Assembly (NCBI GenBank): GCA_963678675.1
Contig: OY783199.1
Coordinates: 17,194,348-17,258,347 of the forward strand
Direction of reading: 5' to 3'
DNA length: 64,000 nt
Source: Xiphydria camelus
Taxonomy: Eukaryota; Arthropoda; Insecta; Hymenoptera; Xiphydriidae
In this document: positions 35,401-48,060 of the stretch, in pieces
How the letters are laid out: every line of letters starts with the position of its first letter
How positions within the stretch are numbered: the first letter of the stretch is position 1
Notes under the pieces: model-generated
What the model was told of the DNA's origin: nothing
The model's database searches: none
The model's input: the letters and a program-made list of their open reading frames with translations, nothing else
Made by a program: the position numbers and the translations under genes

Positions 35401-38400
35401 ACCTATCAGCCATCGTATCCAGGTAACGTCGTCGTAATTTTTTCATCAAATCAACGATAAGCGCGCTCGGACAAAAGTATTAATGATATACCGTCGTTGA
35501 TACTAAAATACATACGTCGTATGTTAAAATTCGATAACTTTTTAAAAGGCATCATAAACCGGAAATCGCCATTTTTGTTACATACGACGTATTGCAGTAT
35601 CAACGACGATACATTTCGCAAAAATAAGGAGACGAATGCGATTGAAATCGCGCCACTGCGATCGGAATTTCACGATCCCGCTTCCAAAATAACGGCGAAT
35701 AGAAACGCTGATCAAACTCGATACTTCGCTGGATTTTATTAGCACGCGAGAGCTAACGTGTATCTTCTTTTTCTCTAACAATCAATAACGTTATCGCTTC
35801 AGGAGGCGGAATGGACGGAGGAATGCCTGGTCCATCGCACGGGACGGAGCTGAATCAGGAGCAGCAAGGTGAGTCGAGACACAAAATTACTTTGGTAGTG
35901 CGAGCACCATTACAAACAGCAACAACCTAGCCGTTACATCACAAATATCGAATGTGAGTTAAAAGAAGGAAGGAGAAAGGAGACTTGACAGTTTGAAATG
36001 GTAAGCTCGTGTGTAGCTCGGTAGGTCTTGGTAGGCGGTAGGAGACATTTGACACTCGGAGGCTGCGACAGGCCCAAGTCCGCAGAGTGCAGTTTGCAGC
36101 TAGTCAGCTGTGTTGTATGAACGTTAAGGATGTAACCCAAAAACCCGCGAGCCATTAACCGTTGCGTCCTGTATGTATTTATCCGAACGGAAAACCCCGT
36201 CCCTCGATCCCTCGGGAGGTTGCCTAGTAACCTTGCTAATGTCGTTGGCAACTTGGTGATTCGCTGCGATTAGACGCGTATCGGTTTTTTTTTGTTGATA
36301 CGACAGACTTTACACAGATGTTGCGAAAAAAATCCGTAGTACTGAACGAAATTCGAGTAAACAAAGCTAATCTCTTTTGCCATTCTTGAAACAGAAGCTG
36401 CAAAAAATGCCTGCGCAAATACACCGTATACACTGGAATTGTATTAATACTATATTTAGAATAATGACAATTATTGCAATTACTATACATGACGATATAC
36501 TGGTCAATAGTTAATATTATATATCAATAAAATTGTACCTATACGGAATACATTGAAAGAAACTAACAAGAAATTTGGGTCACTGTTCTCTAAAATGTTT
36601 CAATCTTTAAATAGCAAGGTCAGCAGAGGACGAGCAAAGTAAAGAATTTCCCTTCTCTCCATCAAGTATTATAAGGCGTTCAAAATGGCATCGACACATT
36701 TTCGCGAAGTACGCATATTGACATGATAATGCTGACGTCTAAGCGTTTAAACGTTGCGTACAAAGTTTTCTATACGCGTACGATTCGCGTCCATATATTT
36801 TTAAATAACAGCGATTTGCACGCGTGAGAAAGTAAATGGTGTAATCCGTGTCATTGGTGTCGCGCGCAAAAAGCGGACGATGGTGTAAAGCGGCAACACG
36901 TTGCGCAGAACTAGGCAACCCCCTTACCTTGAAAAAACCGTTTCGTTTTCATGCTTTTGTATATATATCACGTATATATTATATATACACACACACGTCA
37001 CAATGCTGTACATAAATGCTAATCAATAATCGCTTAATTTGGAGGATAACGAAAACGAGTCAGACATTGGCTGGTATTTATTTTGTCATCATTCACGTCA
37101 TCTGCTTTATTGTCTACTAATATTGAAATTTGTGTTCGACGTAAGAAAAAAAAAAGTAAGCCCAGCTTGTACAAATTGCTTGGAAAAGTAACGGAATATA
37201 CAGCGTTAGTTTTGTATATCGTTACGTACGAAATGTGAAACTAATAGTGTGAGTGAAATTGCCTGATCTTAGCTGAAAAATCTACGCTCAGAGTAACCAC
37301 AAGTGGTAGGCGTGTTAACTCAAAATTTACATTGCCTTTTGGTATTGTGATAAAGCATATCGAATGGTTTCGATTTGAATATCAGCTCGCCCGATCGTAT
37401 ATCGGTCGCTATTAAATTTCATTATTTGCATTCCAAATTTTCAACACGACTGATTCGTCGCCGTTGACTTTTATCGCGCAAAATAGAATCGCGTCACGAA
37501 AAAATTGTTACAACCACAGCCTGGCAAATATTCAACCTGATACGCAATTTATTTCGTATGTTTACGCATATGACGCGGTTCCTTGTAATTAATTTCTTCA
37601 TCGAATCATCAAATCATATTCACACATTTTCATATTTGCCATTGACGTCTGCCTGTATATCATCGAGAAAAGTGTTTAATTGCAATTACTATAAATTGTG
37701 ATATTTAATAAAGATTACCATTGATACGGTAATAATTTTTTTATATTCTGCCATTTTCCTGGTAGTCATTTTCAAACAAGGCTATATGCAATTGAGTACT
37801 ATAATTTATGATAATTTTTGGCAAACGAACCACTTCTCTCAGCATAAGTTTTTATTGGTTTATGAGTGCCTTACATTGAAAAATGATTTTTTGATATCAA
37901 GTCTTTGATGTACCCATTGCCATTTATTTGAGCATTTATCAAAAAAATGACTTAAGAAGCGCTTGGTTCCTAAGGTGGTGAAAAAAAGATAGATAAAGCA
38001 AGGAATTCTCCTAAATATTTCGTAATGAAAGGCGAATAGAATTTTTTTCCATTCAAAGAATATTGGAAATTATTTTTTAGTTTGCATTTCACTTTGAGAA
38101 AATGAGTATTATTGCCCTTGCTAATGTTGAAGCATATCTTTCATTTTTATCCTTTTGATTTATTATTGACATTCAAAGTACGCGATAAATATTTCAAATC
38201 GAATTAACCTTTATGAATTAATTACATGAAAGGAAAATAGCGTTTTATTATTGTTGAGGATTATTTTAGAGCAATACCAATGCAAAGTTTCGTTCAACAG
38301 ATTCGCGCATATTTACTCTTCATTTAAAAGCGACTCGTATATGTTTATGAATGCATTACATAATAATGCCGATCGAATTTTAATGGCGGCGATATTTGCA

Positions 38401-39960
38401 AGAATTTGTAAAGTCATTTTTTATTTTCAATGTGATTAACAGTGACTGTTGAGCGCTCGAGTGCATGGCAGCCACGCATTGCAAATCGGAGCATTGTTTT
38501 GCACATTGTACATATTTTCAATTGAAATCACGTTTCTCAGTGTACATCATTTACACGCTCATTCGTTTTATTTTTGTTAAACGGCGCAAGTTAGCATGGA
38601 GATTTTTATGCGATTCTTTGTCCCAAAGTAACGCAGAATATCCCACGCGTAACTGACCGACACGAAACAGCAGATCATTCCGTCTTCCCCATTCCTCGTT
38701 TTTTTTTTCATCGTTTATTCCGCAAAGATGAAAGTACATAAAAATTCGAGACCTCTAATCTAGTTACGATCCAACCATCAGTCCGAAAACAAATCGATTC
38801 CATCGTCTCCAGCCTTTCGTCTTTCGAAACTGGTGAGAAACGTTCCACGTCAGTCTCCTATTCGAAGCATTGATAGTGATTTTCGTAAGAACTGTGGTCT
38901 TGGTATAATTTCTCGAACGACTCTACCGAAGAAAATGTAGCAGGAAGAGTTAATATTTAATTCCCCCGAGGAATATCTTTAAAAATTCAACTATTCTCTC
39001 GATCCATCTTCGGTATTCGTATCTTTGGATGACGTAGAGTCGAAGGCCCATCGCTATTAGTCGCTGATCGCGTCTCGTTCAGGGTATCCTCTCCGTAACA
39101 TTCACCCGAAGCATCGCATTCCCCTTTATCGTTTTGCCATCACGTCATCCACATCGAGCTAGAGATCCATAGAATTCATCTTCCCTCATGAGTCACAGTC
39201 TCACGAGATCACACTGTAAATGTATCGTAAACAGGCACCAGAATTGGGTAACGCTAATAGGGCTGTTCGCTGGTTGTTGCTGTCCTGTGTGGTGGGTGGT
39301 ATATCATTTCGATATCGTACGGTGTGACAAGGCGTGGTGCTATGCTGTGGTAACGTGCTATGCTGTGGGCTGCTACCGGTTAGAGCAAGTTGTGTGTGTG
39401 TTGCAGCTGACCTGCGTAAACTGCACTCGCTGGACCCACGCCCCTGTCCTGTGTGCAACCGCATGTACAGTAACTTGTCCAACCTGCGGCAGCACATGCG
39501 CCTCATCCACAACCCTCAGAGTGTCACATGCCCTCTATGTAACAAGCCCTTCAAGACCAAGCTGTACCTGAAGCGTCACCTGGTCAGCTTCCACGAGCTC
39601 AGCGTGGCGGACAGACAGCGCCAAGAGGAAATCTACCAGCACCAGGTTAAAGTTCAGGTCCAAGGCCAGGGGCAAGCGCAGGTTCAGGGGCAGGCTCAGA
39701 CGCAAGCTCAGGCACAGACTCAGGCTCAGACGCAGGCGGACATTAAGTCGCCCGTGGCCGCTTCCGCGCTGCCTCCGCGGCTTCCACCCGGGGAAGGCGG
39801 GGGTGGCGGCGGCGGCGGCGGCTGCGGCAATGCCGCCGAGGTCAAGCACAGAGCTTACCAGACGCAGGTCGGTGAGAACGCTTACCCGGCAGACGTAGCT
39901 CAACTCGTTGACTCGAAGCATTTCGTTGGTGGAATGCAATTTAACGCCACCCATTATTAA
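32280..39960 (+). CDS. BTB/POZ and C2H2 zinc-finger transcription factor (Tramtrack/Broad group), six coding exons
   Basis: Joined exons 32280-32468, 33987-34181, 34939-35193, 35287-35422, 35803-35868 and 39407-39960 give 1395 nt and 464 residues with frame kept at every GT-AG border. Residues about 1-120 are a BTB domain of the arthropod TTK type: FCLRWNNFQ near the start, then [36 protein letters not shown] and [12 protein letters not shown] Pro/Ser linker (SPPPLKR) and an acidic stretch (YGSDDD) follow. Two C2H2 fingers lie at about 294-315 (C-X2-C-X12-H-X4-H) and 322-343 (same spacing). Then come a Gln-rich repeat tract, a poly-Gly run and a short tail. Family knowledge: such proteins dimerise through BTB and bind DNA through the fingers in the nucleus, often as developmental regulators. 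The BTB resembles Broad and Tramtrack, but I cannot name the ortholog. The start ATG follows an AG-rich leader (GAAGAGA). The final intron is 3.5 kb, so other finger exons could be spliced in other isoforms; none was seen in this window. Confidence 0.93.
33987..34181 (+). CDS. BTB-ZF gene, coding exon 2 (second half of BTB)
   Basis: Acceptor TTTGTTGCAG, then [20 protein letters not shown] onward. 65 codons ending NNEK before GTTTCT, phase 0. It completes the BTB domain, including the conserved FMYAGEV and [13 protein letters not shown] segments. The break between FKELFK and TNPCKHP is a common BTB intron position in this family. Confidence 0.93.
34939..35193 (+). CDS. BTB-ZF gene, coding exon 3 (Pro/Ser-rich linker)
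   Basis: Acceptor ATATTCGCAG; 85 codons, phase 0, ending DLDIVE before GTACGC. It encodes a low-complexity linker rich in Pro and Ser with a basic PPLKRLCKG patch, possibly nuclear localisation. Coding is supported by frame continuity with both neighbours and by GC content above the flanking introns. Confidence 0.88.
35287..35422 (+). CDS. BTB-ZF gene, coding exon 4
   Basis: Acceptor TCATTTACAG; 45 codons plus one base, ending PSYPG across donor GTAACG. It starts [13 protein letters not shown], so the acidic motif follows directly on DIVE of exon 3 across a 93-bp intron. Confidence 0.88.
35492..35608. mobile_element. Small palindrome in BTB-ZF intron 4
   Basis: CGTCGTTGATACTAAAATAC pairs with GCAGTATCAACGACG; inner CATACGTCGTATGT pairs with ACATACGACGTA. 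Confidence 0.5.
35803..35868 (+). CDS. BTB-ZF gene, coding exon 5 (short Gly/Met exon)
   Basis: Acceptor ATCGCTTCAG and donor GTGAGT frame a 66-nt symmetric exon (phase 1 in, phase 1 out) encoding [21 protein letters not shown]. It is too short to stand out as an open frame and is supported by the two strong splice sites and by frame. Confidence 0.8.
35869..39406 (+). other. Last intron of BTB-ZF gene (3.5 kb)
   Basis: Starts GTGAGT and ends TTGCAG. I looked for further C2H2-coding exons, because related genes choose among several finger exons, and saw none. The interval is AT-rich. It contains one isolated MITE end (TTTCTCAGTGTACA near 38534) and no open frame with protein-like composition. 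Confidence 0.5.
39407..39960 (+). CDS. BTB-ZF gene, terminal exon (two C2H2 fingers, Gln and Gly tracts)
   Basis: Acceptor TGTGTGTTGCAG in a TG-rich tract; 184 residues to TAA. The order is [12 protein letters not shown], finger 1 (CPVC...RQHMRLIH), finger 2 (CPLC...LKRHLVSFH), a helical [10 protein letters not shown] stretch, a Q-A-Q-T repeat tract of about 30 residues, a run of nine Gly, and a tail ending NATHY. The codon-level repeats (CAGGCTCAGACG type) suggest recent slippage in the Gln tract. Confidence 0.92.
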
Positions 39961-42900
39961 TGTACAGGTTTTATTTATTTCGCTCCACATCGCCCAGTAT
40001 CATTTTGTGATATAGTTAACGACTCGGGTCAAACGCGAACATTATTATTTAGTGAACTTGTGATTCAATAGGGAACGTATATCTATTAAACTGACCGACG
40101 AGTAGGTAGGAACCCGTAAAGCGTATCGACACAAAGGCTGATTCTGTATTTAACGATCAGGCTGTATATGTAGGACGAGGCACGGGAATGACGGACGGTT
40201 GGGAGTCCTTCAAACGCGAACGAGGCATTTTTTTTTCCTGCGACGCCAGACACGGAAGAGCGTGTCGGCGGGACCGTACAGTTGTCCGCTGATATGTGTT
40301 TACGCACGTTTTCGTTGTTCCACGCACGTGTTCGCGAGCGCGCGGATATCACGATTATTTGGGTGTCACTTCTGCCGAGAGTCAAACGATGTAAATAGGT
40401 TCTCCGAGGATCTAGCTCGCGCGTGATGTCCCGTGTCTGTATTTAATCGCGTGGCGATGAACGCCGACAAGGGAAAGAGTGACTAAAATCCCGTAGGTGG
40501 AGCAGCCATCCCACCTCGTACTGAATTACTTCGGCAACCGGATACTTGTTGTTTTATTTAATGCTATACAGTGTTACACAGACTACAGATATTTACAACA
40601 ATATTATATTCTTACAGAGAATTATATTTACTTTATTATTGCAGCGCAATGTGCAATGACATAGCTCGTACATGATATATTTTTCACGTGCATACATTGC
40701 AATATACAGCCAATCGACAGCTCAACAGAGTAATAATATTTATCATTAACAGTTATCTACAACAAACCGTGATTGCAACAATGCAGCAGATTTAATTAAA
40801 CGATATAATATGATAAGACGACGGGAAGTCTGTGCCGGTTCGTACTTCTGGCGATTCCCTTCGAGCCCCTCGCATCCTCCCATTTCTAAGAGTTCGAGTC
40901 TTTGAAATTAGTTGTTTTCCCTCTCGATTTTTTTCCGCACAGTTTTTTCCCTCGAAACCCCCACGTCAGCTTCCAAGTATCCATTCGTTGGGTATCTTTA
41001 GGTGCTCAGGCTTACGATAAATCACTGCCTTTTATAAATTCGGGATATTTATTTCCGCTACACACTTCTTTCTCGATTTCTTTTACGATCTTTTAATTTT
41101 AGACAAAAGTGTCTAGCGACCAATGAAACGCATTTTCATTTCAATCTCATTGATTATCTTGTCATTGATTCATTGAGACAAATTTACTTTAAGAATCATT
41201 TTTTTTATAAAGTCAAGTATATTCGTTTGAATGGATTTCACGCAGGTTTACCCGATTTTATATTTTTATTTCTTAGCTCGAAATATTGACGCCCGGAAGT
41301 ACCTACGCATTTGCTGTCCCCTCATTTGCCTGTCCCGTATCTTTTCGATCTGGCGCCAGTAGAAGTTCACCGGCAGAGATTGACGTCGTGCAATTCAATA
41401 GCCATAGTATCACACAGTACAACTCAGGATCTTTTATATTATATTTTACAGGCGACAATAGTTCCGTAAGTGCGACTCGGAGTGGACGACTTTCGGCGGG
41501 CGAGCCTCTTCAATTTGGCTCACTCCGCTCGAGTCGTTCGACTCCGCGTCGCGCTGATCCGATAACAGGCTCCTTACCTCACATACAATCAAATTACTAA
41601 ACAGATGCAGCTATATATTACTATAATATATTTACATACAACAATTTACAATAGTGCTGAAGAGTCGCAACGACTGCGACTTCACAGAATACCGAATATT
41701 ATACAAACCGTTTTTTATTATCCGCTGTTACTACATTGGTAAGCGATTGCAATGGTTTTTTTTACTAGTTGAAAACGTACGATACACTCGTACGCCTGAA
41801 ACCTTTGGTTACGACATTCATGGATGCCCAGCATAACTGACAATTAGTACCGAAGTAAGATTAGATTATAAATGTTGCATATCATATTATAATATTGTTA
41901 TACATTTGTCAAGCAGTGTTACACTCGCCACCTCTTGGACATTGGATCGTAAGGATTATCGTTTCACGTAACTAATATGCGAACGAGGCACGGAGTTAGA
42001 GTAGATTTTTTTTTTGTAATCAGTGATGGTACTCTTGGTAATTTATCGGTCGTGAAAGATGTCTACGTAAAGAGATATACAGGTCGATCTTTAGTGAACA
42101 TCAATTACGACAGAAGTCGGCGACATTTTATAATGGATAGCCGAAAAGTGGGGTGTTAGAAATCATGATTTATAATATCATAGGGGTTTTTATAGGCGAG
42201 TGGAAACGCCTGAAATTAAGCGCAGCAAGCACCATTTCCAGTTGAGATTTTCTTTTCGTTATTTCTCCTAGCTCAGACTGTTCGCATTCCTTCTTTTTCG
42301 TCGCAATAGATCGTCAAACGACCGGATTCGACTCTCCGATCGAATCCCCCGTACGCATTTCCTTCTCACGATCCATTGTCCGAGATCCGAACTACTTATA
42401 TCAATGCGATACGTTACAGAATGTCACGTAATAATAGGTATCATTCGACAGGCTGGTCTTCGCTGGGCATTAAACCGGTTACCTAGTTGTACCACACATT
42501 ACAGTTTCGCGTTATAATTACAGCCGTATCTCGAGTTCCGAATTCGATTCGCCGAGGGACGCGAGACTTCGTCCGCATACCCTCGCGAAGGAAGTACAGT
42601 TCGAAGGGTGTTTATGCCGGCTTTTCAGCGGCGAACGCGCGTCCGTAAACTGTCGGGACTGGGGAAACTTTTCGTAATTACACGAGTCCATGCCAGTATT
42701 GCGCGTCAATGCGCGACCATTGTACGATTTTCAGTTCTGCAATAGCGCGCCAGAACGCGACTCACATACAAAGCAAAAAGAGCTCGGCATCAATTTCAAT
42801 AACGCGACCATCGCGCGTTAACCGCGATCGAGTTAATCCTTCTCACGATTTTACGTTATCCTCCGAGGTTGATGAGACTGCGACTGTAATTAAATTTTCG

Positions 42901-44637
42901 TATCGTGCGATTTTAGGGCGTGTCAGGCCCGACCACTATAACTCGTCTCGGACACGAAAAGGGAGAGAGAAAAGCAACATTATCGTTTCCTCTAACCAGG
43001 CCGCTTGGTAATTGATGTAACCAGTATCTAATTAGTACATTTAGTTATGTGTTGTATATATGTAAATTATTATGCATTTGTATTCGCGTTACAAGTCATT
43101 CGTACACATATATTCGACGCTGGTAACCGCTATACTAAAACCAGGCGTATAGGCGCAGTAGAAATGGGAGATACTCTCCCGATCTAGCATTTTTCTTTTC
43201 CTTCTTAATTTCGTTCGGATAATCGCACGGCGAGACTGCCCCTCGGTCGACGTAATTATTCGTCTTTTATGTCATGGCTTGGCCAAATTACTGATTGTGT
43301 GCGTGAAGTATTATTTCTAGTCATTTTGATAGATGATTTCGCCGGATACTTTCGTTTTTTTACATTCGGACTATAACGTTGAGAGGAATCGTTTCATACG
43401 GGACGACCGCGCGGCATCGCTGACAGATTTTTTTTTATCGGAGTCGCCTCTCGTGTCGTTACTTTTAATCCATTAATTTTAGCGCATGTGAGGAGGCGAC
43501 TTTTCAAAGAACGCGACGTCGAAGTTTATTTTCCAGAGGACTTTTTACACACGTGGTTTACAATATGGAAAGAGTTGCTTGAACTCTGACGTCGCGCCTT
43601 TATACGTTATGAGCAACGTAGGGAGGCATATAAGCAGGGTCGCGAAAAAAGAAACGTATAGCTTTTTTTTTAAATTGCTTTGGTCGGAAGAATTTTTTTG
43701 AACATTTTTTCTAGATATTAGGAATTCTATCGACGATCGGGCAGTCTTTAGTGCCGAGTCCGAACGAGAATCGGTTCGTCGCGGGCGACTTTTTTTACTC
43801 GGCCAGATCGGCGAACCGATTCGACGCGTTTTCGAGACTTTTCTTTCAACGCTACTCGCGAGCGTGTACTTTTCGACCTTAAGCTTACACGATATACGAT
43901 TAGGTCGAGATTGACGGCCGTGATGGTCTTCTAATTCGACTTGTACATAAACGGAACGACGTCGTTGATGAGCGCGTAAACGCGTGCGTCGATCGATCTC
44001 GCTTTAGGGTAGTCACACTAAGCTATACTTAAGTATACAATATTTATTCGACTCATGGCGCAACGCGGTCATTTATATTACCGAGAATCAATAGAATTTC
44101 GAACAAACTACACCTAAACGTACTAACGACAGTATAGCGATAATCGCGCGATCAATTACGTCCGCGCTGAACTTGTAGTTCACTTGTATCACTCGGCATG
44201 TGTTTCGAGCAGACGATCGGCCGCATTGTCAATATAGAAAGACGATCTTGTAGAATATTGATAATCAATTCTGAACGTTCGTCCATTCGCTACGTTTTAT
44301 ATTCTTGGGCGGAGAGACGAAATCGAGACGGGACACTGATCTTCAAGGGGCCGTTTTTTTTTGGAACGCAGAATTGTCACTCGTTTCTTCTGTGCAATTT
44401 TTCAGTACAAAATACCTCATCTTCTCTACTTTTTTTTTCAGGAAAACGAAAAAGAAATGATCGTCTGGTCGGAACGAGCTTATATCAAAATGGAAGGGAT
44501 ATTCAAGGGCGCGTTTTCTTTTCGATCATGTAACATACGGCGGGTTAGCAGCTGTTAATTCTATTAATGTGGCTTGGAATATTGTGAAACGAATTATCGG
44601 AGTTCTAGGGAATTTTACATCTTCTTCTGGCATTGAT
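39961..44637. other. 3' flank of BTB-ZF gene, no further gene seen
   Basis: After the stop, sequence is AT-rich with several CpG-rich blocks (40.2, 42.6, 43.7 kb). A variant polyadenylation signal ATTAAA lies at 40085-40090. The first canonical AATAAA I found on this strand is near 45196, inside a transposon-like element, so the 3' end of the mRNA cannot be placed. All open frames here are short and overlap on both strands. Confidence 0.4.
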
Positions 44638-45221
44638 CACAGGCTTCACAGTGTATCCTCTATTCCCCTTTATTCTTCTATTTGTTAAGTTTGCCCTTTT
44701 TCACCTTGAAACTCGCGATTTCCCCCCTTTCCTCCTATAATTCGACTTTTTTCCTTTAAAATTATTTCTTTTCAGTTCCTCAGTTGAATTTGTATTTTCA
44801 TCTTTTCAGATAACGTGAAATGGTTCAAAATGGTCAATTTTTTTTTTCGATAAAATAATATAACTTCGACTTTATCTACTTACATCAATATTTTGTTTAA
44901 AATATAACCTATTTGAACTAATATTTCTTGTCAGAAACTCGATTCGACAAATGGTCTTTTTTCCTTAAATCAGATTGTGATACTCAGATTTGAATTAGAT
45001 AACACATAAGATATACATTTTTGTTACGAAAACATCCTTCGCGTTCACTTCATAAATATTAGTGCTTCATTATAAATATATCTTAAAAATGGTAATTTTT
45101 TAAAATCACTACACGTTTCTAATTTCTGGAATATCTCCCTTTTTTTAATCAAAATTGTCCCTCTTTTTTTTTTACCAAAATTTCCCCTAAAATGAAATAA
45201 ATAATGGCTGTGAAGACTGTG
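44638..45221. mobile_element. 584-bp element with CACAG ends
   Basis: Left CACAGGCTTCACAG and right CTGTGAAGACTGTG are inverted; AT flanks both sides. The interior is T/A-rich with repeated TTTCCCC/CCCCTAAAA boxes. A related right end (CCCCTAAAATAAAG then GCTGTGAGGCCTGT) lies in intron 2 of the BTB-ZF gene near 34296-34333. Confidence 0.5.
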
Positions 45222-45820
45222 ATCACTTTTTCATAGAATCGTCCGAGCTATCAGTTCGCGTGAAATTTCCTAGAACACCAACTGTGATGTGTTAATTAAT
45301 TCATCGAGGATAAATTTCCCCATCGAAACACGTAACTCCTACAGCGTCTTGATTCCGTACATTCTCATCGACGGTTTTCGATATCGTTAATTTTTCCGCG
45401 CACGTTTCTCGGACAATAAAAAGACGTGAACGATATCGACAGTCATCGATAACGTCTGTTGTACCCGAATCCTCGTGCAGACCCGCTGTAAACGATCGGA
45501 TGAAAGAAAGCGCGTCTCTTTGTAGGCGTCACGTGGTAGCGTAATCGTCTCAAAGCATGGACCTTATCACGGCGGCGCTTGCATTTGCCCGGGGCAGTGT
45601 ACCCAAGGTCACTATTATCTAAAACTTTTTACACTCTTTAAGGTGGTCATTTATACAAACCGGACGGTCCGCCACTCGAGTGGGACTCGGTGGTGTCGTG
45701 AAAGAGGGACGCGCTCAAAAGCGCTGACGTTTGTCTCTTCCGCTCTTTTTACCGCTCCGGAAAAAGCGCGACCGCGAGAACCTCCGCACTTCGTTCGACG
45801 GACGAAAAAGATGTCGCGTT

Positions 45821-46425
45821 ATCGATTACCTGCAGTTGGAGGGAAACACGCGCCGAAAGAGATATCTCTTTGTGCGATGCGTAGTTTTTATCGAGGGTCT
45901 CGAGGGGCTGGGGGGAGGGTGGTTAGCCTTGAAAAGGAGGTATGGTATCCGGAAAAAAGGGAAATGTAATATGCCATCGATTATTTGCAGTTTGAGGGAA
46001 ACGCGCTGAAAGAGATACCCTTTTCTGCAATGCGTTGTATTTGTTGAGGGATTCGAGGGTGAGAGGAGGGTATCTGTCACGTGCTGCGTACGTTATTGAA
46101 TGAAACTCGGAGAAAGTAAAACGCGACGTATAATGCATCTTGCTGAAAATATTTCTCTTTTCTTTTTAATCATGCATCCACAGTTGTATAATAATCGAGC
46201 TCTGTGAAAGGCAGAATATCAGATTTGACGTACATTCAGTAAAATGTAGAGCACTTCGACGAGTCAATTTCATTGATAGAATAAAAGGGAAACGTATGCA
46301 ACTTGCCACTAACGATTCGACGAAGGATAACTATTTCGATTAGTTTGTAGGGATAACGTAACGCGAGGAAATAGACAGCTCCTCGTAATCCGTAGCTTTT
46401 TCAATGGATTCGAGGGTAGAGGGAG
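45821..46425 (+). repeat. Three diverged repeat units, about 150 bp first period
   Basis: TCGATTACCTGCAGTTGGAG with GGGAAACACGCGCCGAAAG and TCGAGGGTCTCGAGGGG near 45821 recurs as TCGATTATTTGCAGTTTGAG near 45976. A weaker third unit lies near 46351. Long overlapping frames on both strands come from this repeat. Confidence 0.5.
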
Positions 46426-46479
46426 AATAACTCATTCCGGATTCAGGGTAGCAAGTTCGTCGTCGAAACGAACTCGACG

Positions 46480-48060
46480 ACGAGCGAGGGTAATACGCGT
46501 CATGCCGGGAAATTCGATCGAGTTTAATTAGTATCCGGTTGAAGGAACGGCAGTTAACGACGGATTCGATTGTATTTGGAGTAGCTCATCTCGTCAAGCT
46601 CTGCTCGGTGATAGAGAGGTGAGATAGGCATTTTATCACGAGGTTCGATGGAGTTTAATTAATGCCGAATTTGATGGAGGGTATTTATGGGGCATTTACC
46701 CGTCTAAAAGTAAACTTTATCTTTAACGTGCAATTTATATACTTTCAGATTAAAGTGTATCAGGATTTAAATCAGAATTTTTCTAAAAAATAGACCCGCA
46801 AATTGGTACACCTTTAAAGATGTTTAAATTAGAACTTTTCTTGATTATATGTGCTTTTGTATATAATTTTCTGTACACTGAGAAAAAAATTTATTTGATC
46901 GAAATCTATGTATTTCTGAATAGTGTCGAAGAGCACATTTATTCTATTAGAATGAATATTGATTGGACGAATATAAATATTACCGATTTAATTGAATATT
47001 ATTTGGATCAAATCGATATTCATTTCAATCGAATAAATGTGCTCTTAGGATTATCCAAAAACCCGTTTATTTCGATCAAGCAAATTTTTTTCTCAGTGTA
47101 CGGTTTTATGCATACTAATTAATAAACTGACAGTTCTCTTAAAGTAATACAAAATTTGATATAAATGCAAGAGACAGTAGCGCGTTTCTCTCTCGCTGCG
47201 TAATTTACGGCTGTTAGAGACGAACGGAAGGACACATCTTACCACGGTGGTTTAATTAGTACCGAATTTGATGGAGGGTACGACCGAAAGATTCATCTTG
47301 CCGTCGGATTCGATTTAGAGTAGCTGTTGCTGAATTTGATGGAGGGTAGTTAATGCAGAATTTCATATCAATATAATACAAAGCAGCACGTGCAATTGAA
47401 TCCTTTGTAACATTAAAAAATTCAAAGGGCGCGTTTCGTTGAGATTTAATGGGATTTAATTAATGCCGGACACGATATGTGAAAAGGGCAGTAGATACGA
47501 AATTTCATATAAAAATAATCCAAAGTTGCACGTTTTAATTAAATCCTTTGTAGTGCCTACTAGAAAGAGCGATTGAAGCGTTTTTGCGCACGGTTCGACG
47601 AGGTTTAATTAATGCCAGTTTTAGTGAAGGGTGGTCTGTAATCCCCGACTGAAAGAAGGGTGTCTAGTTAATACCTTCATCGAATTTAACTCAGCGATAG
47701 AAAAGAAAGATTCGTCTTGTCGCGAGATTCCACGGCCTTAATTAATGCCGGATTCGTTGGAAGACGTTCTTTAATTCTTGCTTGAATGAAGAGTAATTAA
47801 TATCGTATTTGGTATATACATGTAGTTCATTTGGTTGAGTCGAATTAATAGGGGAGAGACGTATGATAGGAGATATGACGGACTTTAATTAACGCCGGAT
47901 TCGGTGAAGGGTAGCTTTTAATTCCCGGCCAAAAGAAGGATAATTAGCATTGCGGTTAAGGGGTAGGGACTCGAAACACGTACATATATGAGTTAGAGAA
48001 TTAAAAAATAATAATTTTTACGCCAAGTCCAGCGAAACTTTATTAATACCAGATACAGGA
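46480..48060 (+). repeat. Degenerate array of TTTAATTAATGCCGGATT motif
   Basis: Copies near 46521, 46652, 47251, 47453, 47602, 47737 and 47883, plus partial ones (47330, 47665, 47793, 47938, 48032). Each is usually followed by TTTGATGGAGGGTA or TTCGGTGAAGGGTAG. Spacing is irregular (about 70-200 bp). A family F MITE interrupts it. Confidence 0.6.
46876..47098. mobile_element. Family F palindromic MITE
   Basis: CACTGAGAAAAAAATTTATT to AAATTTTTTTCTCAGTG, TA on both sides. Inner GAGCACATTTATTCTATT pairs with AATAAATGTGCTC. It sits inside the degenerate array. Confidence 0.75.

Noticed and set aside
39535..39990. 151-codon minus-strand ORF
   Set aside because: Antisense shadow of the zinc-finger exon and its Gln and Gly tracts.
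45643..46138. Four overlapping ORFs of 71-108 codons
   Set aside because: Produced by a diverged tandem repeat; similar frames appear on both strands of each unit.
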